A DNA stretch of 17,712 nucleotides. It comes from Actinomycetota bacterium. GTDB taxonomy: Bacteria; Actinomycetota; Actinomycetes; Nanopelagicales; Nanopelagicaceae. Both the position numbers and the translations under genes were made by a program. Positions 6,075-13,307 of the stretch are shown piece by piece. The stretch is taken from contig WLCU01000001.1 in assembly GCA_009705165.1 (NCBI GenBank), positions 1-17,712 on the forward strand. Direction: 5' to 3'. The stretch's first letter is position 1; the number at the start of each line of letters is the position of its first letter. The notes beneath the pieces were generated by a model that made no database searches, had not been told where the DNA came from, and saw nothing but the letters and a program-made list of their open reading frames with translations.

Positions 6075-8210
6075 ATGCCAAGTAATTGGGTTGCAGGTGT
6101 AATCGCACACCGAAGATCCATACTGGCCGTGTGGTTTGTGGTGGCAGTTATTGGACTATTTGCTGGTGCAAATCTCAATCAATTCCTAACAACATCACTT
6201 GAAGTTCCAGGTAGTCAATCTCAATACGCCAACTCACTCTTAGCCCAGCGTTTTGATGAAAATACTGAAGGCTCGTTTACAGTTATATATAAGTACACCA
6301 ATGCGAGCGAGCAAGAGTTAGCTGGTTTTAAAGCTTTAATCAAAGATGCAATTAAGGAAATTCCTTCTGCCCGCGTTGGGGCGCAAAAGGCTTTAGCCGG
6401 GACGATATACACAAATATCACTACATCATTCTCTCTAATAGACGCTGCGCCTTATACGCCAAGTTTGCGCGCTGCCTTAATTGGCAATGGATTAAATGGC
6501 GCAGTCGTAACAGGCCCACCGGCAATCGAGCATGATGTCACGCCCGTTTTGGCTAATGATTTACGTCGTGGCCAAGTTGTAGCAGTTGTCATTGCACTAC
6601 TCCTTCTGATGCTCATGCTTGGTGCAACATGGGCAATATTTCTCCCGCTAGTTTTTGCTTTTGCATCTATTTCATTGACTATGGGAGTTATCTACTTAAT
6701 CGCGCACAAATTTCTTATGGTTCTATATATTCCAAATATCGTAGAACTGATTGGCCTTGGCCTCGCAATTGACTATTCGTTGCTTATGCTCCACCGATTT
6801 AGGCGAGAGCTCATACAATCCAATGATGTAGATGTTGCCTTATTAGTGACAATGAAAACAGCCGGTAAGACTGTTGTTATTTCAGGAATAACTGTTTGCA
6901 TCGCACTATCTGCGCTTTTGCTTGTGCCAGTTCCATTTGTTAGATCTTTAGGTATTGCCGGAGTTCTTGTGCCATTGGTTAGTGTTTTTGCTGCACTGAC
7001 TTTGCAACCTGTCCTACTGTCTTTCTTGGGAAACCGAGTATTCAGTGATGGATTTATGGGAATAATGGGAAAAGCAGATCCATTGCAGGGAGTTTGGGCA
7101 CGCCTGACTAAATGGGTTATTCCCCGTGCAAAAGCTGTGTTTTCCTTCTCGTTGATTGCACTGCTTTTGGCTGCATCGCTAGTTTTTAAATTGGAAGTTA
7201 CTCCCAGTTCGCTTACATCGATCCCAGAAAACCTTGAATCAGGTAGGGCCATAAGTCAGATAACAGATAAAATCGGCCCCGGAGTAATTACACCTCATGA
7301 AATTGTGATCGATCTAGGCAAGCCAGCAATAGTTGAAAATGCACGTTTTGCTTTGGCTAGTAAGATTTCGCAGCTTCCACAGGTATTTATGGTTGCGTCA
7401 GGTACGGATTCGACATATGTAGATTCAACAGGCCAATTCATTCGTATGTATGTCATTGGCAAGAAAGCAATTGGCGATAAGCAAACTAGAACACTTGTGC
7501 AGCAATTGCGCGAAACAATTGCCCAAACAAAGGGTTTTCCAGAGGGTACGCGTATCTACTTGGGAGGTTCTCCTGCACAAGGCGTTGATTTAATTGATGC
7601 GATATTTAAATCGCTACCTCGCATAATCATTATTGTTTTACTGATTGCATTCCTTTTACTGGCCCGAGCATTTAGATCGATTCTCTTGCCATTTAAAGCA
7701 ATCATTATGGATTTGATTTCCATCTCAATTGCTTTCGCTGTTCTAGTTGTTGTTTTCAAATTTGGAATTGGTTCTACACTTCTTGGAACTTATCGCCTGG
7801 ATCAAGTCGAGGCGTGGGTGCTAATTTTTATGTTTGCCGTTCTATTTGGTCTGTCAATGGATTATGAACTATTCCTGGTATCTAGAATGCGTGAAGCCAA
7901 AGATTCCGGAGCCAGTAATACTGCGGCAATAATTTCGGGAATTGCTAATACAAGTGGGGTTGTAACTGGAGCCGCTGTAATTTTGGTTGGCGCTTTAAGT
8001 GGCTTTGTATTTGGACACTTTGCAGGTTTACAAGAACTTGGAATTGGCCTGGCCATTGGAATTATTATCGATGCCACAATCATTCGTGCTCTTTTATTAC
8101 CAAGCTCAATGGTGCTCTTTGGGCGATGGAACTGGTGGCTACCAAAACCCATTGCAGCTGTATTACGTACTAAAGCCTCGCCCCTGGATCAACCAGAAGC
8201 GAGGCTTTAG
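6075..8210 (+). CDS. MMPL/RND-superfamily membrane transporter
   Basis: A 711-residue protein with the duplicated RND layout. One membrane segment (about 13-33) is followed by an extracytoplasmic domain (about 35-160) and a five-helix bundle (about 165-325). Then comes another segment (about 355-375), a second extracytoplasmic domain (about 380-510) and a second bundle (about 515-690). The two equivalent helices carrying the transport-associated acidic residues read GLGLAIDYSLLMLHRF (near residue 230) and FGLSMDYELFLVSRM (near residue 592). Family members export lipids or small hydrophobic compounds by proton motive force; the cargo here is unknown. The gene stands alone, divergent from terC and convergent with the secreted-protein operon. 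Its last 13 codons form a terminator-like stem-loop. Confidence 0.93.
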   Translation: MPSNWVAGVIAHRRSILAVWFVVAVIGLFAGANLNQFLTTSLEVPGSQSQYANSLLAQRFDENTEGSFTVIYKYTNASEQELAGFKALIKDAIKEIPSARVGAQKALAGTIYTNITTSFSLIDAAPYTPSLRAALIGNGLNGAVVTGPPAIEHDVTPVLANDLRRGQVVAVVIALLLLMLMLGATWAIFLPLVFAFASISLTMGVIYLIAHKFLMVLYIPNIVELIGLGLAIDYSLLMLHRFRRELIQSNDVDVALLVTMKTAGKTVVISGITVCIALSALLLVPVPFVRSLGIAGVLVPLVSVFAALTLQPVLLSFLGNRVFSDGFMGIMGKADPLQGVWARLTKWVIPRAKAVFSFSLIALLLAASLVFKLEVTPSSLTSIPENLESGRAISQITDKIGPGVITPHEIVIDLGKPAIVENARFALASKISQLPQVFMVASGTDSTYVDSTGQFIRMYVIGKKAIGDKQTRTLVQQLRETIAQTKGFPEGTRIYLGGSPAQGVDLIDAIFKSLPRIIIIVLLIAFLLLARAFRSILLPFKAIIMDLISISIAFAVLVVVFKFGIGSTLLGTYRLDQVEAWVLIFMFAVLFGLSMDYELFLVSRMREAKDSGASNTAAIISGIANTSGVVTGAAVILVGALSGFVFGHFAGLQELGIGLAIGIIIDATIIRALLLPSSMVLFGRWNWWLPKPIAAVLRTKASPLDQPEARL
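8171..8209. terminator. Bidirectional terminator-like stem-loop overlapping the MMPL 3' end
   Basis: TAAAGCCTCG (8171-8180) and CGAGGCTTTA (8200-8209) form a perfect 10-bp stem. An inner CTGG/CCAG helix (8184-8187 with 8193-8196) extends it. It lies between convergent genes: the plus-strand stop codon is at 8208-8210 and the minus-strand stop at 8223. Each side has only a short A/T tract inside the stem and no long T-run outside it. The call therefore rests on position and stem strength. Confidence 0.65.
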
Positions 8211-8222
8211 CCTACGTACGAA

Positions 8223-9884
8223 CTACTTCGTAACTGTTATTGCGAAGTGAACTGATGGAAGTTGATATCCAAGTGCTAAACCTGCGAAATCGCGGTCGGC
8301 GGTCAAGATTGGCAACATTCCATAAGGAGTTCCAGCAAATGATGGCTGGTTTGTGTACATCAATGGATGCAAGTCAATGATGTGTGTACCTGGAGCACCT
8401 GTTGCTCTTAAGTGAATCACCATATAACCATTTGAATTAAATCCGCATCCATATCCGATATAGCTATTGTCGTAAGTAACAGCCAAAGTATTATCAAGCT
8501 GAGTCCAACCAACACCCTTCATTGCAATTGTGAACTCTTCACCAACTTTAAATTTATTAGTTGGTACTCCAGAGCCATTGCGTGCTTCAGGGATTGGATT
8601 TGGATCTGCCTTAGCAATACCTGCGCTAAGAACTTTGCCCTTCTTGTCTGTGTAGTTGAAAATACTTTCTTGTACATAGAACGGAACTTGGGCCTCTACG
8701 ACATCGCCTTTCTTAACCTGGATAACGTGCCATCCACCTAGGTTGTCTGGAATTTCTACTTCCTTAGAAAAATCTGCAGATGTTACATCCACAGTTCCTA
8801 GAGGAATACCGTTATAAATCCAGCATGTACTAGTTGGACAGTTAACACGGCTACCAACAACGGTTGACCAACTGAGCGTGTGAACGCCAGTTGAAACCAT
8901 TCCCTTGACGTTGATAGTCGTTTTTGTTCCAACAGGTCCTTCGGTCTTTGAAAGTGTTGCAACGGCCTTTGATGCAGGATCTAAGCCGATACTTGTAAGA
9001 GTTGTACGAAGTGAAACTGTTGGAGTAACTTTCTTTGGATATGTGATGTAAGCAGCCGGTGCTCCCGCATCTTTTGTGATTTTAAAGTATGCGTATCCAC
9101 CATTTGCAAATGGAACAGGTGACTGGATGATGTTGAGGTATGTAATACCAATTCCATCTTGCACCTGTAACACGTGGTTTCCAACAGCACCTGATGCTCG
9201 TACAACAGCAGTTGCTGTTCCACGTGTCCAGAGAGCTTGCATTTCACCAGTGAAGTTGTTATCCCAAAGCACTGAACCGCCAGCGGTATAAAGGCTTGCG
9301 CCTAATCCTGTGTAAGTAACAGTTATTGGAGTTCCAACTGGACCGGATTTTGGAGAGATCGAAACTTTGCGGCTAATTTGATATCCACCATGTGCAAGTG
9401 ATGCACCATTAGCTACAGCGTAAATATCATGAACGCCACCAAAATCTGATGGGACCTTAGTCTTGTATGTGAAATTTCCTGATGCATCAGTTGTTACCTT
9501 TGCCATCACAATATTGACTTTGGTGAATTTAACGCCCATGTAGTTAACGGAGTTAGGTAAAACATCTGCAACCCACGTTGCATTATTTGTTCCCCAAATC
9601 AGCGTTAACTCAGTGTTTGCAGCCAAAGCTTTGCCGCTTATTTCAAATGCATCTCCGATATAGCCCTGCTGTGGGCTGACGGCAAGATTTGCACTTGGTT
9701 CTGGCAAAGTAAATGGATCAGCAGTAGCACCTGTAAATGGCAACGCTGGTACTCCAGCAAGATCTGCTGGAGGGGTCAAGTTAATCAGCGTCGTTGCTGT
9801 ATCTGCGGCTTGCGCTGGTGAGACAACTGCCAGGGCAAGCATGGCAGCAAATGCTGCCTTTAAAGCTTTCGATCTAGTTTTCAT
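8223..9884 (-). CDS. Secreted protein with four Ig-like modules in an A-B-A-B array
   Basis: A 553-residue exported protein with a clear Sec signal peptide (basic MKTRSK start, hydrophobic stretch 10-22, likely cleavage after AQA near 27). After a Pro-rich spacer come four modules. Three (about 66-160, 173-250, 308-395) begin with a 'GxxGxxxxxxxG'-like strand such as SGPVGTPITVTYTG; the fourth (about 443-510) has the looser FKVGEEFTIAMKG. All four end with a 'G-x-H-x-I/L' strand (GGVHDI, GNHVL, GGWHVI, GTHII). Modules 1 and 3 share L-x-W-x-T and a VPSDFGG/IPDNLGG step. Modules 2 and 4 share a DN-x-[FY]-x-G motif (208-213 and 472-477) and RA-[ST]-GA-x-G. C349, C354 and C480 may form disulfides. 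There is no LPXTG or membrane anchor. GGAGAG precedes the ATG. It is the last gene of a three-gene secreted-protein unit. Function is not recognised; a surface or binding role is inference. Confidence 0.85.
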   Translation of the reverse strand: MKTRSKALKAAFAAMLALAVVSPAQAADTATTLINLTPPADLAGVPALPFTGATADPFTLPEPSANLAVSPQQGYIGDAFEISGKALAANTELTLIWGTNNATWVADVLPNSVNYMGVKFTKVNIVMAKVTTDASGNFTYKTKVPSDFGGVHDIYAVANGASLAHGGYQISRKVSISPKSGPVGTPITVTYTGLGASLYTAGGSVLWDNNFTGEMQALWTRGTATAVVRASGAVGNHVLQVQDGIGITYLNIIQSPVPFANGGYAYFKITKDAGAPAAYITYPKKVTPTVSLRTTLTSIGLDPASKAVATLSKTEGPVGTKTTINVKGMVSTGVHTLSWSTVVGSRVNCPTSTCWIYNGIPLGTVDVTSADFSKEVEIPDNLGGWHVIQVKKGDVVEAQVPFYVQESIFNYTDKKGKVLSAGIAKADPNPIPEARNGSGVPTNKFKVGEEFTIAMKGVGWTQLDNTLAVTYDNSYIGYGCGFNSNGYMVIHLRATGAPGTHIIDLHPLMYTNQPSFAGTPYGMLPILTADRDFAGLALGYQLPSVHFAITVTK

Positions 9885-9934
9885 AATCTCTCCATTTTTA
9901 AAACTATTAGTAGGTGTAGTTACCTATTAACTTT

Positions 9935-10879
9935 TTAAGCCTTTGGTAGCGCGAAAAGAGTCAATAGAGATGCGACTGTCCAGTTTGGTGTAAATGTTCC
10001 TGTAGCACCCTTGAGTACTGGGTTTACTTGAACTGTGCGGTAGTAGCTGACACGGTCATAAACTGTGCGGCCATCTTCGCCAATAACGCGCTTACCATCG
10101 ACTACGCGAGCAACAAGTTTGGTTGAAAGTACCTTCATAGTTGAAGAGTCCTTAGCAATCATTGTTACTTTGTAATTGATTACACCGAGTGTGTTGTACT
10201 GGCCTGCAGCTGTACCTGTACGAAGTACTGCCGTCCAGAAAGCGATTCCGCTGTGGTTTCCGTAGGAAAGTGGAAGTGGATCTTTTACACCAGCAATTTC
10301 AATGTAAGCCTTTGCAGTGTTTTTTGAATCCATTACTGCGCCACCCTGGTCTGAGTTATTTGCATAGACACGGAAGACGATTCCTTGACCAACGATGTAT
10401 TCGTTAGTGATTGCGCAGCTAACTCCAAAGCGAGGTCCTAGAGCTCCAGAAGTTCCGCTGGCTAAAACTGTGTCAACGTAGATATGAATTGGTGAAACAA
10501 CACCTTGTGTAGGTAGACCAACTTTTACGTTAAGAACTGCGGAGTCAACTGGTGCAAAAGCTGTTGCATCGGTTGGGGTAAAGCTTCCTGATAGTGCAGC
10601 TGCACCTGCCGCTGCTGGCACCCATGAACACTTAGCCACAAATGGTGCTGCAGTAGTTGTAGCTACAGCTTCGCAACCAACGATTACCTTGCCAGCAAGC
10701 TTGAAAGCCACAGTTCCGGCATTGTTTGCCGTTGCATTAATTACGATTGGATCAAGCTGATAAACACCACTTCCACCAGATAGTGCAAGTGTTGACTCAG
10801 CTGGTGCAGCTTGAGCTGTTCCAACTCCGCCAAGCGTAGCCATGGCTACGATGACAATTCCTGCGATTACTTTCTTCAT
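9935..10879 (-). CDS. Secreted two-domain protein of unknown function
   Basis: A 314-residue exported protein with a signal peptide (MKKVIAG start, hydrophobic core to about 20, cleavage after AQA near 24). Residues 28-119 look like one Ig-like beta domain with C69 and C84 placed to form a disulfide. Residues 128-260 form a second beta-rich domain (VFRVYANNSDQGG near 168-180, FWTAVLR near 214-220, YKVTMIAKD near 236-244) with a lone C155. The C-terminus (300-314) is mildly hydrophobic but short and probably not an anchor. AAGGGAG lies 7 bases before the ATG. It sits between two other secreted-protein genes on the same strand, 33 bases after one and 50 before the other. I do not recognise the family. 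Confidence 0.8.
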   Translation of the reverse strand: MKKVIAGIVIVAMATLGGVGTAQAAPAESTLALSGGSGVYQLDPIVINATANNAGTVAFKLAGKVIVGCEAVATTTAAPFVAKCSWVPAAAGAAALSGSFTPTDATAFAPVDSAVLNVKVGLPTQGVVSPIHIYVDTVLASGTSGALGPRFGVSCAITNEYIVGQGIVFRVYANNSDQGGAVMDSKNTAKAYIEIAGVKDPLPLSYGNHSGIAFWTAVLRTGTAAGQYNTLGVINYKVTMIAKDSSTMKVLSTKLVARVVDGKRVIGEDGRTVYDRVSYYRTVQVNPVLKGATGTFTPNWTVASLLTLFALPKA

Positions 10880-10912
10880 TTCTTACTCCCTTATTGTTGT
10901 GCGTAGGTAAAG

Positions 10913-11590
10913 CTATTTAGTTGCGATATTTCCTGAAAGATCCATTGAGAAGGTAGAAGCCTCTGTTGATCCAACGATTCCTTTACTGTTGATGTCAAAG
11001 GTTCCTTTAACGGTCAAAGTTCCGGTTGCACCTGCATATTTGCCAGTACCACCAGTAATCTTTGCGCTGCCTTTGATTGTGACTGTTGCAGGTGCTGAAT
11101 CAGAATCTGCGCAACCTTGAGATGAAGAGTCAAAAGCTAGGCTTAAAGTATTTCCACCACCGCTTATGACGCCTTTACCACTGAAGTTGTCGCAGAGATT
11201 TGCTGGTGCAGCTGAAGCTGTTCCAGACATATCTGATAATCCGCTGACGTTGCCTGTCCCGGTTCCGTCAACCTTGGTGACTTGAATTAAATTGTTATCA
11301 CCAAAAACTATTGAGATTTTTCCTTTATAAGTTCCTTGGAAAGCAACTGATCCAGCCTTTGTAGATGCTGTTGCTGCTGGCTTTGCAGTTGATTTAACAA
11401 CTGGCTTCTTTGTTGAATATCCTGCAGGGCACTTTGGATTGGCTGCAGTTACTTTTTTAACTGTAGTTCCTTTGTAGCAAGTAATAGTTTTCTTAGCTGC
11501 TGCATTCGCAACTGTTGCATTTCCTGCAATTAAAGTTAAGGCAGAAAAAACAACTAATATCTGCATAATTTTTGTTGTACGTAGTTTCAT
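10913..11590 (-). CDS. Secreted protein with Cys-pair module and Gly-rich beta domain
   Basis: A 225-residue exported protein. The signal peptide covers about 1-30 (VANA-A cleavage). A short module TITCYKGTTVKKV...CPAGY follows, with C38 and C54 probably bridged. Then comes a Lys/Ala/Thr-rich linker (60-80) and a Gly/Ser/Thr-rich beta domain (83-225) with C133 and C160. The segment KITGGTGKYAGATGTLTVKG (177-196) resembles the 'GGTGkfagatG' strand of dirigent/allene-oxide-cyclase-like barrels; this is a resemblance only. It is the first gene of the three-gene secreted unit. The ATG at 11590 follows a GGGAGAG about 12 bases upstream, a rather long spacing. Function unknown. Confidence 0.8.
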   Translation of the reverse strand: MKLRTTKIMQILVVFSALTLIAGNATVANAAAKKTITCYKGTTVKKVTAANPKCPAGYSTKKPVVKSTAKPAATASTKAGSVAFQGTYKGKISIVFGDNNLIQVTKVDGTGTGNVSGLSDMSGTASAAPANLCDNFSGKGVISGGGNTLSLAFDSSSQGCADSDSAPATVTIKGSAKITGGTGKYAGATGTLTVKGTFDINSKGIVGSTEASTFSMDLSGNIATK

Positions 11591-11731
11591 TTTTATCTCA
11601 TCTCTCCCTGAAGAATTACTTTTGTTTACAGGAGAATCTTTTCACCGTGATTTTTTTAATAAAGGTTTTTGCTGAGGGTTACCCCTTGCCGAACTATCTA
11701 GTGGGTCACTATGAGTGCCACCTTTATCCGC

Positions 11732-11756
11732 TAAGTCACACTTAAAATGTGACTTA
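11732..11756. repeat. Perfect 9-bp inverted repeat, operator-like
   Basis: TAAGTCACA (11732-11740) and TGTGACTTA (11748-11756) are exact reverse complements separated by CTTAAAA. It lies 49-73 bases upstream of the tldD start and overlaps AT-rich hexamers that could be -10 elements (for example TTATAT at 11754-11759). With no T-run it is more likely a dimeric-repressor site than a terminator. No known regulator is recognised. Confidence 0.6.
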
Positions 11757-11792
11757 TATCCGAGAGTGCTAGCCCTAGCGCGAAATTTGACA

Positions 11793-11804
11793 TAAGGTTC
11801 GGAG
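11793..11804 (+). promoter_or_regulatory. Candidate leaderless-type -10 element for tldD
   Basis: TAAGGT (11793-11798) fits TANNNT and ends six bases before the GTG at 11805, the same spacing as at the MMPL gene. GGAGG (11801-11805) overlaps the GTG itself, so it cannot act as a normally spaced ribosome-binding site for that codon. The -35 region is not recognisable. Confidence 0.45.
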
Positions 11805-13307
11805 GTGAACAAAAACGTAGATGCAGATTTTCTCGCCCTTCCATTAGCTGCAGTTAGCGATGCAGCAATAAGTACTGCAAAAGATGCCGGTGCCTCGCAT
11901 GTCGACGTACGCATCGAACGCACTCGTAATGGCTTGTTATCACTTCGTGATGCACGTCCTGAAACCCAAAGTGATGAAACAAACGCTGGCCTTGGTGTTC
12001 GTGTGATCGTTAACGGTGCATGGGGTTTTGCTTCATCACCTGAAATTTCAGTTGATGTTGCAAAAAAACTGGCTCACACCGCCGTTGCAATGGCAAAAAC
12101 ATCTAAGCCGCTCTCTACTGAGCTAGTTTCACTTGTGACCGAACCTGTTTACGCAAATCAAACGTGGGTTTCAGATTACGAAATCGACCCCTTTACAGTT
12201 TCAGACTCAGATAAAAAAGATCGTTTAGCCGATTTAAGCAACCGTCTACTTGCTAGCGCATCGGTTAATCACACATCCGCACACACGATGTATGTGAAGG
12301 AACAAAAACATTACGCCGATTCTTATGGCACTAGCACCACCCAACAACGTGTTCGAATCCAAACCCAGATAGAAGCGATTTCAATCGGTGAACATGGTTT
12401 TGAATCCATGCGCACATTGGCACAACCTGCCGGTTTTGGTTGGGAATGGATGGGAAATTCACAGTGGAATTGGGATGCAGAAATTGCAGAACTTCCAACT
12501 TTGCTCGCGGAAAAAGTAGCTGCGCCATCGGTTGAACCTGGTCGTTACGATGTTTTGATTCATCCATCAAATTTGTGGCTAACTATCCACGAGTCGATTG
12601 GACATGCCACCGAGCTTGACCGCGCAATCGGTTACGAAGCTAACTACGCCGGAACATCTTTTGCTACCCCAGATAAGTTAAATACTTTGAAATACGGTTC
12701 ACCGTTAATGAACGTCACTGGTGATCGAAATACTTCTCATGGGTTAAGCACTGTGGGCTTTGATGATGAAGGTGTCGCTGCCCAGCGCTGGGACATCATT
12801 AAAGATGGCATTTTGGTTGGCTATCAATTAGATCGCCGAATCGCGGCTCGTGTTAATCGCGATCGAAGCAATGGTTGCGCCTTTGCCGACTCCCCCGCCC
12901 ACGTACCAATTCAACGTATGCCAAATGTTTCCCTACAAGCAAATCCGACCGGTCCTACCTATGATGAAATGGTTGCTTCGATGGAAGATGGAATCATCAT
13001 CAAAGGCGATAAGTCTTGGTCAATTGATATGCAGCGATATAACTTCCAATTTACTGGACAACAATTTCATCGCGTCAAGAATGGAAAGATTGTTGGCCAG
13101 TTAAAAGATGTTGCCTACCAAGCAACAACCACAGATTTCTGGGGTTCAATGAAAACTGTAGGTGGTCCATCTACCTATGTTCTAGGTGGTGCATTTAACT
13201 GCGGTAAAGCTCAACCTGGTCAGATTGCGGCAGTAAGTCATGGTTGCCCAGCGGCAATCTTTGACAAAGTAAATATTCTAAACACTGTTGCGGAGGCTGG
13301 AAAATGA
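11805..13307 (+). CDS. tldD: TldD-family zinc metalloprotease subunit
   Basis: A 500-residue protein, a normal length for TldD. The catalytic zinc motif HExxxH is present as H262-E263-SIG-H267 (IHESIGHATELD). A further ligand candidate is C466 in the C-terminal GGAFNCGKAQPGQ stretch, which matches the family's late cysteine. TldD pairs with TldE to form a protease that cuts unfolded peptides inside a closed chamber; in E. coli it is known from microcin B17 maturation and CcdA turnover. A GTG at 11805 is the only usable start. An in-frame stop lies at 11793 and no alternative appears before the conserved N-terminal helix. The stop overlaps the tldE ATG by four bases. Confidence 0.92.
   Translation: MNKNVDADFLALPLAAVSDAAISTAKDAGASHVDVRIERTRNGLLSLRDARPETQSDETNAGLGVRVIVNGAWGFASSPEISVDVAKKLAHTAVAMAKTSKPLSTELVSLVTEPVYANQTWVSDYEIDPFTVSDSDKKDRLADLSNRLLASASVNHTSAHTMYVKEQKHYADSYGTSTTQQRVRIQTQIEAISIGEHGFESMRTLAQPAGFGWEWMGNSQWNWDAEIAELPTLLAEKVAAPSVEPGRYDVLIHPSNLWLTIHESIGHATELDRAIGYEANYAGTSFATPDKLNTLKYGSPLMNVTGDRNTSHGLSTVGFDDEGVAAQRWDIIKDGILVGYQLDRRIAARVNRDRSNGCAFADSPAHVPIQRMPNVSLQANPTGPTYDEMVASMEDGIIIKGDKSWSIDMQRYNFQFTGQQFHRVKNGKIVGQLKDVAYQATTTDFWGSMKTVGGPSTYVLGGAFNCGKAQPGQIAAVSHGCPAAIFDKVNILNTVAEAGK

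Larger units (their letters stand above)
11591..11804. promoter_or_regulatory. Divergent intergenic region between the secreted-protein unit and tldD
   Basis: This 214-base gap is the longest in the window and should hold promoters for both directions. It contains the perfect inverted repeat at 11732-11756 and a -10-like TAAGGT just before the tldD GTG. It also has an AT-rich tract at 11650-11670 on the side of the secreted genes. I find no convincing consensus promoter for the minus-strand unit, and no tRNA or other structured RNA. Confidence 0.55.

Noticed and set aside
6773..7252. 159-codon open frame antisense to the MMPL gene
   Set aside because: It lies fully inside a well-supported gene and shows no signal peptide, domain or ribosome site.
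9895..9930. Small TAGGT/ACCTA hairpin between two secreted-protein genes
   Set aside because: A five-base stem in AT-rich sequence is not distinguishable from chance, and the genes look co-transcribed.
11787..11792. Perfect -35-like TTGACA before tldD
   Set aside because: No -10 element lies 16-18 bases downstream (that position is inside the gene and reads CAAAAA). The hexamer is probably chance.
11642..11923. 93-codon open frame on the minus strand across the tldD promoter and start
   Set aside because: It is antisense to tldD, has no Shine-Dalgarno, and its translation is compositionally odd and unlike any family. The tldD frame is clearly real.
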